Below the pieces are notes generated by a model, which was not told the origin of the DNA, made no database searches, and worked only from the letters and a program-made list of their open reading frames with translations. A program made the position numbers and the translations under genes. Source: a virus. From it: a stretch of 31,409 nucleotides of DNA. The stretch lies in the IMG/VR virus record IMGVR_UViG_3300010885_069197, positions 1-31,409 of that record. One strand, 5' to 3'. Each line of letters opens with the position of its first letter. Positions within the stretch are counted from its first letter, which is position 1. This document shows, piece by piece, positions 16,907 to 24,789 of this stretch.

Positions 16907-17598
16907 TGGCATCCCCATTTAATTTTTACGGTCAAGATTCGGGAAGCTTACTTTATTATTATTCTCAAGTCTTAACTCATTTGTCTTATGACTATTATAT
17001 AATATCTTATGATGTTAATAGCAATCCTTATTTAGTTCTTTATAGTAATAATCAACCTACTACAGTTGATTTTAAAGAAAATACTAATTATCAGATCTCT
17101 TTGAGCGGAGACTTTTTTGGAAATATAGATGAGTCTACTTATTCTTTATCTATTAAAGCTGGTGATGTTTATGCATCTTATAATGATCAATCCCAATTAA
17201 ATAATAAATTTTTAGGACAAATTTCAGGTATTTTATTAGATGCTCCAAGCTTAAATTTTAGACCTTATGGAAATATTGAATCTGGGTTAAATGATTTTCC
17301 TAATTATAATTTAACAATTAAATCTTCAGAGATAACTGGAATTTTATTAGATTCATCTAGCTATGGTATAAAATTAAACTCTACAGTTTCTGGGATTATT
17401 TCAGAAAATTCAAATTATTCTTTAAAATTTATTAACTCTAATATTGATAAAATATATAAAGATTCTATAAATTTAAATTTTAATTTTTTTAGTGGATCTG
17501 TTGGTAGAGGAATAGTATCCTTTAATACTTCAACTGGCGATAAATTAAATATTAATTTTAATCTTTTTGCTGGTACAATATACAAATCTATAACTTAA
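16906..17598 (+). CDS. Unknown beta-rich virion-like protein
   Basis: A 230-residue protein sharing one base with the portal stop (TAATG), so translation is probably coupled. It is rich in Asn, Ser, Tyr and Ile with alternating hydrophobic residues, suggesting a mostly beta structure. GQISGILLDAPSLNFRPYG and SEITGILLDSSSYGIKLNS look like repeat copies (about 103-170), each carrying I-x-G-I-L-L-D, and a diverged third copy VSGIISENSNYSLKF follows. I do not recognise the family. Coding is supported by coupling and uninterrupted length. A minor structural or appendage protein is the likely role. Confidence 0.7.
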   Translation: MASPFNFYGQDSGSLLYYYSQVLTHLSYDYYIISYDVNSNPYLVLYSNNQPTTVDFKENTNYQISLSGDFFGNIDESTYSLSIKAGDVYASYNDQSQLNNKFLGQISGILLDAPSLNFRPYGNIESGLNDFPNYNLTIKSSEITGILLDSSSYGIKLNSTVSGIISENSNYSLKFINSNIDKIYKDSINLNFNFFSGSVGRGIVSFNTSTGDKLNINFNLFAGTIYKSIT

Positions 17599-17613
17599 GC
17601 TAATCAGATTATT

Positions 17614-17628
17614 GTGTAAAATAACTAT
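17614..17628 (+). promoter_or_regulatory. GTGTAA-type motif, candidate late promoter
   Basis: GTGTAAAATAACTAT leads directly into ATG at 17629, with the same 15-base distance as the site before 3409. It lies in a 30-base gap. No -35-like hexamer is seen upstream. Confidence 0.45.
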
Positions 17629-19197
17629 ATGGATATCAAAGCGAATGTTAATTACGCCTTAGAAGGCAAATTTAAAGTCGATATTTTTAATAAAAAAGGC
17701 GAGTTAATTGAGACGACTGACTGGTTTAATAATTTTATTACGCCAAGTGGGCTTTCTTATATTTATAATTATAATTTTGCAGATTGTTTTAGATATTTAT
17801 CTTTAGGAATAGGGACTACAAGTAATTATGGTAATAATCCACCTTCTGCTAATGAAACTACCGGCCTATCTTCTCCTATAACTTCAATTCCTACAAATTT
17901 AAACGCAATAAGCATAAGCGGCTCTCCAGGAGTTATTTTTGGTACAAGTAATTTAAGCGGTCAATATATTGGGTCTTGGGCTTATCAAGAAGGTGGATGT
18001 GGAATTGTAGAAGATAATGATGGGCCTAGATTTTATAGGTCTTGGAATATTCCATTTTATAATGGATATTTATTAAATGATCTTACTATTAATGAATTCA
18101 TGGTTTCTCCTTCTACTGGTGGATCAAATGGGGCTTTAGCTTTTAGTAGAGTAAAAAAGAATATAATTATTCCTCAAGGTACTTTTTCTACAATATCATA
18201 TCAATTAAAAATTAAACTTGGAAGTGTTAATATCCAAACTTTTAGTGGAGGAACTTTTCAAACTGGAAATGCAGACATAACAAATGAAGTTAATGAAGTA
18301 GCTCAATGGAATACTCTTTCTGGATGTTATAGACAAACTTATCATGGTTTAGCATGGATTGATTCTATTGGAACTACTTTTGTACCAAGATATGGTAATT
18401 TAATGGAACCTAGCTTTACTGGATTGGCTGCAAGTAGATTTTATCTTTCTCCTGATAATAGTCAATTTAATGTTAATGTTAGTGGTGGAGCAAATTCTTC
18501 TGAATCCAGCTCTTATCTTGCTGATGGATTGCTAAAATTTATTGTACAAAATCCTCCTTACCAACAAATATATGATAATAGCACAAGTGTGCCAAATACT
18601 CAAAATCTTCCAAATAATATTAGAATAAAACTTAGTACAGCTGCAACTTCTGAATTTCCAGCAATGTATAATTCTCAATATTCATCTGTTTCCACTAATC
18701 CAGATTATTCTTCTTTAGCTGTTTATGATTTTCAAGGATATTCTACTGCCACTCCTGGATCTTCAGGATATGATTCTTCTAAGGCTCAATTTGGAAATAA
18801 AATTTTAGTTTCTACGCAAGGATTTAATATGCCTCATACTGGGGCAGTTACTGGAAGAAGCAGAGTTTTAACTAGAAGGCATTCATTTTTACCTGCCCAA
18901 TCTTTGGGAAAAAATACAAGATTTGGATCTCTTGTATATGCTTATAAAAATCCTATTAGTAACGATTATTATCCAATGGTTGATTCAATGTTTTTTGATA
19001 CTTCTGGGCAATATATGATGGCTCATTATAGACAAATTACAGGAATTTATTTTACAAATCGTGGAAGTGGAATTGTTGCATGTTCCACTTATACAGTTCC
19101 ACAAATTGATATGCCTTTTAATCATAAAACATTTCAAGGTCCAGGAACTGGAAGTTTAACAAATCATCCAGCTTTAAATGGAATAGGAGGAATATAA
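17629..19197 (+). CDS. Family A virion protein (copy 1)
   Basis: A 522-residue protein paralogous to the gene at 22016-23494. Both open with a beta strand unit (GKFKVDIFNKKGELIETTDW here), then N-F-I-T-P-S-G-L and the diagnostic ADCFRYLSLGIG (51-62). Further shared landmarks are GGCGIV with RSWNIP, NEFMVSPS, ALAFSRV and an EPSF block followed by FYLSPDNSQF. The family itself is not one I can name, but this type of opening is common in phage baseplate or neck-attached proteins. No signal peptide. It starts after a GTGTAA motif and probably leads the A-B-B'-C-A' transcript. A structural role is likely; the exact place in the virion is unknown. Confidence 0.72.
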   Translation: MDIKANVNYALEGKFKVDIFNKKGELIETTDWFNNFITPSGLSYIYNYNFADCFRYLSLGIGTTSNYGNNPPSANETTGLSSPITSIPTNLNAISISGSPGVIFGTSNLSGQYIGSWAYQEGGCGIVEDNDGPRFYRSWNIPFYNGYLLNDLTINEFMVSPSTGGSNGALAFSRVKKNIIIPQGTFSTISYQLKIKLGSVNIQTFSGGTFQTGNADITNEVNEVAQWNTLSGCYRQTYHGLAWIDSIGTTFVPRYGNLMEPSFTGLAASRFYLSPDNSQFNVNVSGGANSSESSSYLADGLLKFIVQNPPYQQIYDNSTSVPNTQNLPNNIRIKLSTAATSEFPAMYNSQYSSVSTNPDYSSLAVYDFQGYSTATPGSSGYDSSKAQFGNKILVSTQGFNMPHTGAVTGRSRVLTRRHSFLPAQSLGKNTRFGSLVYAYKNPISNDYYPMVDSMFFDTSGQYMMAHYRQITGIYFTNRGSGIVACSTYTVPQIDMPFNHKTFQGPGTGSLTNHPALNGIGGI

Positions 19198-19201
19198 TTT
19201 T

Positions 19202-19798
19202 ATGGCTTATTATTCTAATGAATTAACTGGAGTGAGTATGTTGAGCGGAGTTGGCCTTGGAGGTATTTCATATACTGGTTCAACTGGAGTTGTAAATTTA
19301 TTTGGAAGTGGATATTCTGGCGGCTATGGCCAAGTCTATGGTATTTATTGGAATACAAGCGCAAATCCAGCTTTTGGTTTAGCTGCTGATGGCACAGGAA
19401 TAACTTCTTCTCCTGGAATCACTGGTACAATTTATTATCCTAGGCCATCTCCTTTTGGAAGTGGTATCAGTTTAAAATTTTTAGTTACAGCTTTTTCAGG
19501 AAGTGTTGGAGGAGTATCAATAGCATTGACTGGCGATCAACTTATTGGAATTAATTCTGGGACAGCTCCAGGAAGTGGATATATTCTTCCTTCTGGATAT
19601 TTTATTCATCAAGAATCTTTTGTGCTACTTCCAAATTATGCTAATCCTACTTCTCAAATTTATCAAAGTCTTGGGACTCCTTATAGTTATACTCCTGCCG
19701 CAGGGGGATTTTATCCTTCCATGTTAAATGATAATATTGTTAACATTAATTTAGAAATAACTTGGAGCGGCGCAAGTGGAGATGCATTAAATTGCTAA
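19202..19798 (+). CDS. Family B virion protein (complete two-module form)
   Basis: A 198-residue Gly/Ser/Tyr-rich protein. Module N (residues about 1-100) contains GGYGQVYGIYWNTSAN and YYPRPSPFGSGI. Module C (about 128-198) contains PSGYFIHQESFVLLPNYA, GGFYPS and INLEITWSGASGD ending in NC. Module N recurs at the start of the next gene, and module C is the whole of the gene at 21725. An AGGAGG-like string before the start encodes Gly-Gly of the upstream protein and is 11 bases away, so its use as an SD is doubtful. Unknown family; a partner of family A is suggested by their pairing. Confidence 0.7.
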   Translation: MAYYSNELTGVSMLSGVGLGGISYTGSTGVVNLFGSGYSGGYGQVYGIYWNTSANPAFGLAADGTGITSSPGITGTIYYPRPSPFGSGISLKFLVTAFSGSVGGVSIALTGDQLIGINSGTAPGSGYILPSGYFIHQESFVLLPNYANPTSQIYQSLGTPYSYTPAAGGFYPSMLNDNIVNINLEITWSGASGDALNC

Positions 19799-19802
19799 TT
19801 AA

Positions 19803-21719
19803 ATGTCATACTATAATAATGAACCATCTGGTATATCTTTTTCAGGAGTAATTTTAGATCCTCTTGCTTCTGGATCAATAGATACTGGGCGCTTTATTAA
19901 TGGTTATGGTCAAGTTTATGGCATTTATTGGAATACAGGGGCAAATGTTTCTTACGGTTTAGCTAAACATACTTTAACTCAAAATTCTGCCCCAACTATA
20001 AGTGGAGATATTTATTGGACTGCTCCATCACCTTTCGGAAATAAAATTCAACTAGGATTTAGTGGTATAAAATATCTTGATCCACAATCTAATAGAACTT
20101 TTGTTGACAATAGTGGAATTTTAGGAATTGGCAATGCAATGATTGCTGATTTTGAAATTAAACCAATCAAAAGTGGATTAGAAGATATTGTTGAAACTTC
20201 AATTGCTCCTTCTTTATTTTATTTAAATGGTGTAAAATTGGGATCTATAAATGAAGGAATTTTCATTACTAATCAGCGATTTAATAGAACTGGGAATTTT
20301 TATTCAGGCAGTTCTCCAAATGGTCAACAAACTCTTTCTGGATTATTAAATTCTTTAGCAGTTGTTAATCCTTTGATTACTGGCTATGTAGCATATGCAA
20401 GTGGCGAAGGTATGCAAATGTTTGATGGTGGAGGCAATTTTAAAAGCTACATGAATGGAGGGATATTAAAAACTCCAATTGAAAAAAGCGATTTATATTT
20501 AAAACCTTTTACTGTATATATTAAACCTGATAAAGTTTATTATGGAACAGGAGATTTTATTGATTGTTGGAGAGTAACAGATTTTTTTAGCAACAATCAA
20601 GAAAGAATGACTGATTTGAAAAGAAGATTAGAGGTTTCAATTTCAAATCAAAGTAAATATGTAACGTTTTTTACTGGATATGATTCTGGTTCAAATACTG
20701 GACTGTATCTTACTTATATAAAAGGAAATAAATCATTTTATTGCCCTGCTGGTACTTCTTTAAATTATCCATCTTCATGTACTACTTCAGTTGCATCTGG
20801 AATATTTACTAACGATAATGGCTTAACTGGAGTATGTTATAGATGTAAAAATTGTGATCCTTGCCCATCTGGAACATTTTCAACCGCTGGATACAGTAGC
20901 AATGGAGATGTAAATCAAACTATTGCCAGTATTTATTGTAGTAATCCTGGATATTCAGTATTTTCTTATGTAAATGACTGTGGGCAAACTGGCAATTGTC
21001 TTTCATGTACAGATTCTCGTTGTGAAAATAAAGGATTATATACCGATTGGCTTTCTGCCGCAAATTCATGTTCTCCTTTGGGCAAAGATATAGGATCCGC
21101 TCCTAACGCTTATCAAAATCAAGTTTTTGGTATGCCATATAAAGCAGATGATACTCAATGGAATTGGTGGAGAGATGGTAATACTCCTATAGCTTATTAT
21201 TGTTGGGAATGTTCTAAATGTGATAGTTGTAAAAACTATTTAGCCTATAATATTCCTTTTAATCCTTCTACTTGTAGCGCTGGTTATGCTTATATAGACG
21301 TATATTCTAATATATATAATGTATGCGGTCCTCTTTCATGCGGTTGGTGCAATGATAATGGATCTTTTACTTGGCCTCCTACGGGAATTCCTCAGCCTCC
21401 TTATTCTTGTGTTGATGCATCTACTAATATTGATACTCCAGTATTTACATTTTGTGGAACTCCAGCTGGTTTAAGATCTCAAGCTGATTATTATACGGCG
21501 TTTAGTATACATGCCTCGACTGATTATTATTATAACACGTTACAAGTTACTCAAGATCAGTTTTATGCACTAAAATTAGATAAAATGATAGCAAATTGTT
21601 TTGCAGATAAATATATTTGCGTAAAAGCAGTGGATGCTGGTTGTGGAGGTTCTGATTCAATATTTATGGATATTTATTCATGGGCCACTCTTTATGATTA
21701 TAATTTAAATTGTGTATAA
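19803..21719 (+). CDS. Family B' protein with cysteine-rich domain
   Basis: A 638-residue protein. Residues 1-90 match module N of the preceding gene (GYGQVYGIYWNTGAN, IYWTAPSPFGNKI). Residues about 90-312 are a beta-rich region I do not recognise. Residues about 313-638 hold 26 of the 27 cysteines in clusters such as CYRCKNCDPCPSGTF, CGQTGNCLSC, YYCWECSKCDSC and CGPLSCGWC. The C-P-x-G-T spacing recalls eukaryotic TNFR/EGF-like Cys modules, but no named family fits. Such cysteine density is rare in virion proteins folded in the cytoplasm; disulphides after release or metal binding are possible. Module C is missing here but present as the next gene. Confidence 0.72.
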   Translation: MSYYNNEPSGISFSGVILDPLASGSIDTGRFINGYGQVYGIYWNTGANVSYGLAKHTLTQNSAPTISGDIYWTAPSPFGNKIQLGFSGIKYLDPQSNRTFVDNSGILGIGNAMIADFEIKPIKSGLEDIVETSIAPSLFYLNGVKLGSINEGIFITNQRFNRTGNFYSGSSPNGQQTLSGLLNSLAVVNPLITGYVAYASGEGMQMFDGGGNFKSYMNGGILKTPIEKSDLYLKPFTVYIKPDKVYYGTGDFIDCWRVTDFFSNNQERMTDLKRRLEVSISNQSKYVTFFTGYDSGSNTGLYLTYIKGNKSFYCPAGTSLNYPSSCTTSVASGIFTNDNGLTGVCYRCKNCDPCPSGTFSTAGYSSNGDVNQTIASIYCSNPGYSVFSYVNDCGQTGNCLSCTDSRCENKGLYTDWLSAANSCSPLGKDIGSAPNAYQNQVFGMPYKADDTQWNWWRDGNTPIAYYCWECSKCDSCKNYLAYNIPFNPSTCSAGYAYIDVYSNIYNVCGPLSCGWCNDNGSFTWPPTGIPQPPYSCVDASTNIDTPVFTFCGTPAGLRSQADYYTAFSIHASTDYYYNTLQVTQDQFYALKLDKMIANCFADKYICVKAVDAGCGGSDSIFMDIYSWATLYDYNLNCV

Positions 21720-21724
21720 TTTAT
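21712..21724 (+). promoter_or_regulatory. GTGTATAATTTAT motif before 95-residue gene
   Basis: GTGTATAATTTAT abuts ATG 21725 and overlaps the last codons and stop of the upstream gene. It contains a perfect TATAAT. It is the only member of the set that lies mostly in coding sequence, so the match could be partly chance. Confidence 0.3.
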
Positions 21725-22012
21725 ATGCCTATACCATCAGGAGTAAATAATTCTGGTAATTTGTGGACAGGATGGAGCTATCTCCAATTTTATCCATCTA
21801 TTCCTGCTTTTTGTCAACCTTCTGGATATTTATTGCATCAAGAATCTTATAAGCTTTTACCTAATTATGCAATTCCAAACTCTCAAGATTTCCCACAATA
21901 TTCTCCACAAAGAGGAGGATCTTATCCCTCTGCTTCTAAAAATAATGTTTTAAATGTATATTTAAATATAATATGGAACGCGGACTGTGGCGATTCTAAA
22001 AATTGCCAATAA
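21725..22012 (+). CDS. Family C: stand-alone C module of family B
   Basis: A 95-residue protein from ATG 21725; an in-frame TTG at 21710 is inside the upstream gene. PSGYLLHQESYKLLPNYA, GGSYPS, LNVYLNIIWNADCGD and the NCQ end match the last 70 residues of the 198-residue family B protein. The first 30 residues are unrelated. It follows the Cys-rich family B' gene by five bases, so together the two genes carry the N and C modules that family B holds in one chain. The parsimonious reading is that an ancestral B copy was expanded by insertion and then split. A structural role is inferred. Confidence 0.72.
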   Translation: MPIPSGVNNSGNLWTGWSYLQFYPSIPAFCQPSGYLLHQESYKLLPNYAIPNSQDFPQYSPQRGGSYPSASKNNVLNVYLNIIWNADCGDSKNCQ

Positions 22013-22015
22013 TAT

Positions 22016-23494
22016 ATGTCTAATTTAAATTTAAAATTAAAAGGTCAATACAGATTAAAATTATTTGACAAAAATAATCAATTAAAATCTGATACTGATT
22101 TTTTAGATAATATAATTACTAATTCTGGTTTGCTTTTTCCATTTGATGTAGCTTATGCAGACTGCTTTAGATATTTAAGTGTTGGCAGTGGAAATACTAC
22201 AGTAAATATTACCAACACAGGATTAGCTTCAGGAATATCAGAATTCCAATATTTGGGAATTTATAAAGCATTAGAGCAAGATACTCAAAACATTTTAAAT
22301 CTAGACTATCAAGGAACTTATAATTATTATGTTCCAGAAGGTTGTGGAACAGTTTTTAATTCAGATTCAGTTGATTTGTCTAGAACTTGGAGATTGCCAA
22401 CTGGTTCTGATTATTTTTCTAAAAACTATTCAATTAAAGAGTTAATGACTTCTCCTTCTTCTCCAATTGAAAAAGTCATGAATGCCAATGTAGATCTTGT
22501 TAACTATTTACCTTTTACTCCTGTAGATTATCAAAATCTGGCATTTTCACGGCTAGTGTTAAGTTCTGCGTTTAATGTTTCTGTTGGAGATTACGCTTTA
22601 ATAACTTATAAATTATCAGTTTATCCTAATACTGGAGTTTCATTTTTTAATTTTAGATTTAACTCTGCAAATTTTGGAGGAAGCGCTGGATCTCTAATTG
22701 CTTGTACTGGATGGACAGGTTATATTTCTGGAGTATCAAGTTTAGTTCAGCCTGGAATAAAATTAATTTCTAATTTAACTGGCCCAACAAGTTATACTCC
22801 TATAGAATTAAATGATCCTTATAAATTTCCCACAAATAAAGATATTGGATCAAGATTTGGACTTAGTTATACTCCTTTAACAAGTTGTCCTTTGGAGCCT
22901 TCTTTTGATTATACTAAATATTATTTTTATTTATCAGATGATAATACTCAATTTTTAGCAAATCCAAGTGGCGCAAATTTACCAATTTCTGCAACAGGAA
23001 GTTATTATCCTTTTAAATCTAATGGTATAAAATTAAGCGGAACTTGTGGATATAGATATTCTATGCCAATAGATGCCGCTCCTCTTGAGTGTATTAGAAC
23101 AAATAACACTCAATATGGTCTTCTTTTACCTGACTCAACAAATATTACTCAAACGATTACTCAGGCAAATATAAAAACTATTGATACTACAACTGCTACT
23201 AGTTATACAATTTCTAAAACATTAGGAAATGTTCATAAAGATTTTGCTTTTACTTGGGGAACTATTAAATCTGGACCAGTTTCTTCTTTAGTTGGATCTG
23301 TAAAAGATAAAGATATTTCTGACATCTCTTATCCATTTGTAGATTTAATATTCTCTTCTATAGGAACAGGAGTAGTTCCTGCTTTGCTTAAAAATGGGAC
23401 AACAGGATATTTTACTCCATTCTCTACTAATAATAAATTATATTTAGATGGAATTAATACCTTAAATTTATCTTTCAGATTAACTTGGAGTTAA
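22016..23494 (+). CDS. Family A virion protein (copy 2)
   Basis: A 492-residue paralogue of the gene at 17629. Matching landmarks in order: GQYRLKLFDKNNQLKSDTDF, NIITNSGL, YADCFRYLSVGSG (residues 47-59), EGCGTV, SRTWRLP, IKELMTSPSS, NLAFSRL, EPSF and FYLSDDNTQF. The two copies diverge strongly elsewhere, so the duplication is not recent. It starts three bases after the family C stop in an A/T-only leader (AATAATATATG). It ends in NLSFRLTWS, similar to the strand that ends family B proteins. A virion structural role is likely; its place (neck, baseplate or appendage) is not determined. Confidence 0.72.
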   Translation: MSNLNLKLKGQYRLKLFDKNNQLKSDTDFLDNIITNSGLLFPFDVAYADCFRYLSVGSGNTTVNITNTGLASGISEFQYLGIYKALEQDTQNILNLDYQGTYNYYVPEGCGTVFNSDSVDLSRTWRLPTGSDYFSKNYSIKELMTSPSSPIEKVMNANVDLVNYLPFTPVDYQNLAFSRLVLSSAFNVSVGDYALITYKLSVYPNTGVSFFNFRFNSANFGGSAGSLIACTGWTGYISGVSSLVQPGIKLISNLTGPTSYTPIELNDPYKFPTNKDIGSRFGLSYTPLTSCPLEPSFDYTKYYFYLSDDNTQFLANPSGANLPISATGSYYPFKSNGIKLSGTCGYRYSMPIDAAPLECIRTNNTQYGLLLPDSTNITQTITQANIKTIDTTTATSYTISKTLGNVHKDFAFTWGTIKSGPVSSLVGSVKDKDISDISYPFVDLIFSSIGTGVVPALLKNGTTGYFTPFSTNNKLYLDGINTLNLSFRLTWS

Positions 23495-23507
23495 GTGTAA
23501 TATATAT
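23495..23507 (+). promoter_or_regulatory. GTGTAATATATAT motif, candidate late promoter of head module
   Basis: GTGTAATATATAT starts right after the family A' stop and lies 24 bases from ATG 23519. The same core occurs at 25745 and 29561, and like those it precedes a functional block, here the head-assembly genes. Confidence 0.5.
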
Positions 23508-23518
23508 TGATTTTATAT

Positions 23519-24031
23519 ATGTTTTTCAATGTTGAAATAAACTTTTTAGAAGTTGAGAAGCCTTTAGAAAAAATTTTTAAAAATAAAATTTCTACAGCAG
23601 AACAGGCTATTGAATTTTCTGCAAAAGTTACTCAAGCTCTCAAATATAAAGTTAAGGATTATAATAGTAAAAATGAAGAAAAAGTAACCCTTGCTCAATT
23701 AAAAAAAGTTTATCGTAGTGGCTCATTGGCATTTAATAAATTTAATAATTTACAAAAAACTAAAGGACATTGGGCAATGGCTCGTATAAATATGTTTTTA
23801 AGGATGGTCTCTGGCAAACCAGTAAAAGATGCTTATAAAAAAATTGAGCAAAAAGCTTGTAAAGCTGCTTTTGAATTAGATATTACAGAATCTTGGGAAC
23901 CTTCAAGGCAGGATTTTGAAGCTGCCGAAGAAGATGTTTTTAATTTTGATATAGATCATAACTTTTTAGACGAAGATTTATATATTGATGAAGAAGCTTT
24001 CGGTTTTGAACATATTAAAAATTTATTATGA
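23519..24031 (+). CDS. Conserved phage head-region protein
   Basis: A 170-residue protein from ATG 23519; the in-frame TTG at 23507 falls in the promoter-like motif. It is helical and basic in the middle: VTLAQLKKVYRSGSLAFN, GHWAMARINMFLRMVSGKP, then an acidic tail with FDIDHNFLDEDLYIDEEAFGF. The L-K-K-V-Y-R-x-G and W-A-x-A-R-I-N-M-F-L pattern is one I associate with small conserved proteins near prohead genes of environmental phages, but I cannot name a function. It overlaps the next gene as ATGA. A head assembly or accessory role is inferred from position. Confidence 0.72.
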   Translation: MFFNVEINFLEVEKPLEKIFKNKISTAEQAIEFSAKVTQALKYKVKDYNSKNEEKVTLAQLKKVYRSGSLAFNKFNNLQKTKGHWAMARINMFLRMVSGKPVKDAYKKIEQKACKAAFELDITESWEPSRQDFEAAEEDVFNFDIDHNFLDEDLYIDEEAFGFEHIKNLL

Positions 24032-24789
24032 ATGATATAGAAATTGATTTACTTGCTGTAGACAAGTCACCTAAGCATAAAGCTTTAAATAAACCTTTTA
24101 GAACTCCAAAGGGCCCTAAAAAGTTTTCTGTTTATGTAAAAAATGATAAAGGTAATATCGTTAAAGTTAATTTTGGCGATCCTAACATGGAAATTAAACG
24201 AGATGATCCTGCTCGTAGGAAAAGTTATCGTGCCCGTCATCATTGTGAAAATCCTGGACCCAAATGGAAAGCCAATTATTGGAGCTGCAAAATGTGGTCA
24301 GCTAAGCCAGTTAGCAAAATAACAGCTTCTGATTCTGATTTGAAAAATTACATGTTTTTCCAAAATTTAAAGACCATTAAACGCCATGTAGATGAATTGC
24401 TCTCTATGGATGAAAAAATGGTTGATGCAGTATTATCTGATGGTCATGACTGGGCAAGCGACCATATTTCCACTTCAACAGATGATATCATGGAAGTTCA
24501 TCATTTCTTAATTAATAAACGCGATTATCCCGAACAAAAGGAATCAAATGCAGAAAATAAAGGACTTTGGCATAATATCCAGAAGAAAAAGGAAAGAATG
24601 GGTAAAAATTATCGCCCTGCTAAACCTGGTAGCGAAGCTTATCCTGATAAAAAATCTTTTGAAAAAGCTCAAGCAGAAGAATGGGATGGAGAAACTTTTG
24701 TAGAAGAAGCTGATATATTAAAAGAAAGTCCTCTTTTAGCATTTATTTCTGAAGAAGTCACTGAAGAGGATTGTGATTGTGAAAATTAA
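24028..24789 (+). CDS. Conserved phage protein with H/C and YWSCKMW motif
   Basis: A 253-residue protein. Residues 25-90 contain FSVYVKNDKGNIVKVNFGDP, RRKSYRARHHC and YWSCKMW, a compact conserved unit that recurs in many marine phage genomes, often near head genes. R67-H72, C73 and C87 could form a metal site. The C-terminal half (about 113-165) is helical, and the end is acidic with EEDCDCEN. Its start overlaps the previous stop (ATGA) and its end overlaps the next gene, so three genes are translationally linked. The function of the family is not established to my knowledge. A head-assembly link is inferred. Confidence 0.75.
   Translation: MNDIEIDLLAVDKSPKHKALNKPFRTPKGPKKFSVYVKNDKGNIVKVNFGDPNMEIKRDDPARRKSYRARHHCENPGPKWKANYWSCKMWSAKPVSKITASDSDLKNYMFFQNLKTIKRHVDELLSMDEKMVDAVLSDGHDWASDHISTSTDDIMEVHHFLINKRDYPEQKESNAENKGLWHNIQKKKERMGKNYRPAKPGSEAYPDKKSFEKAQAEEWDGETFVEEADILKESPLLAFISEEVTEEDCDCEN
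24764..24770 (+). promoter_or_regulatory. Shine-Dalgarno site deciding a GTG start
   Basis: AAGAGGA lies eight bases before GTG 24779 and only two before GTG 24773. The spacing favours 24779. It is one of very few SD-like sites in the window and serves one of the only genes without an ATG start. Confidence 0.5.

Noticed and set aside
19545-19727. A 60-residue forward frame within the family B gene
   Set aside because: It is a hydrophobic out-of-frame translation of a region whose main frame is conserved with the gene at 21725.
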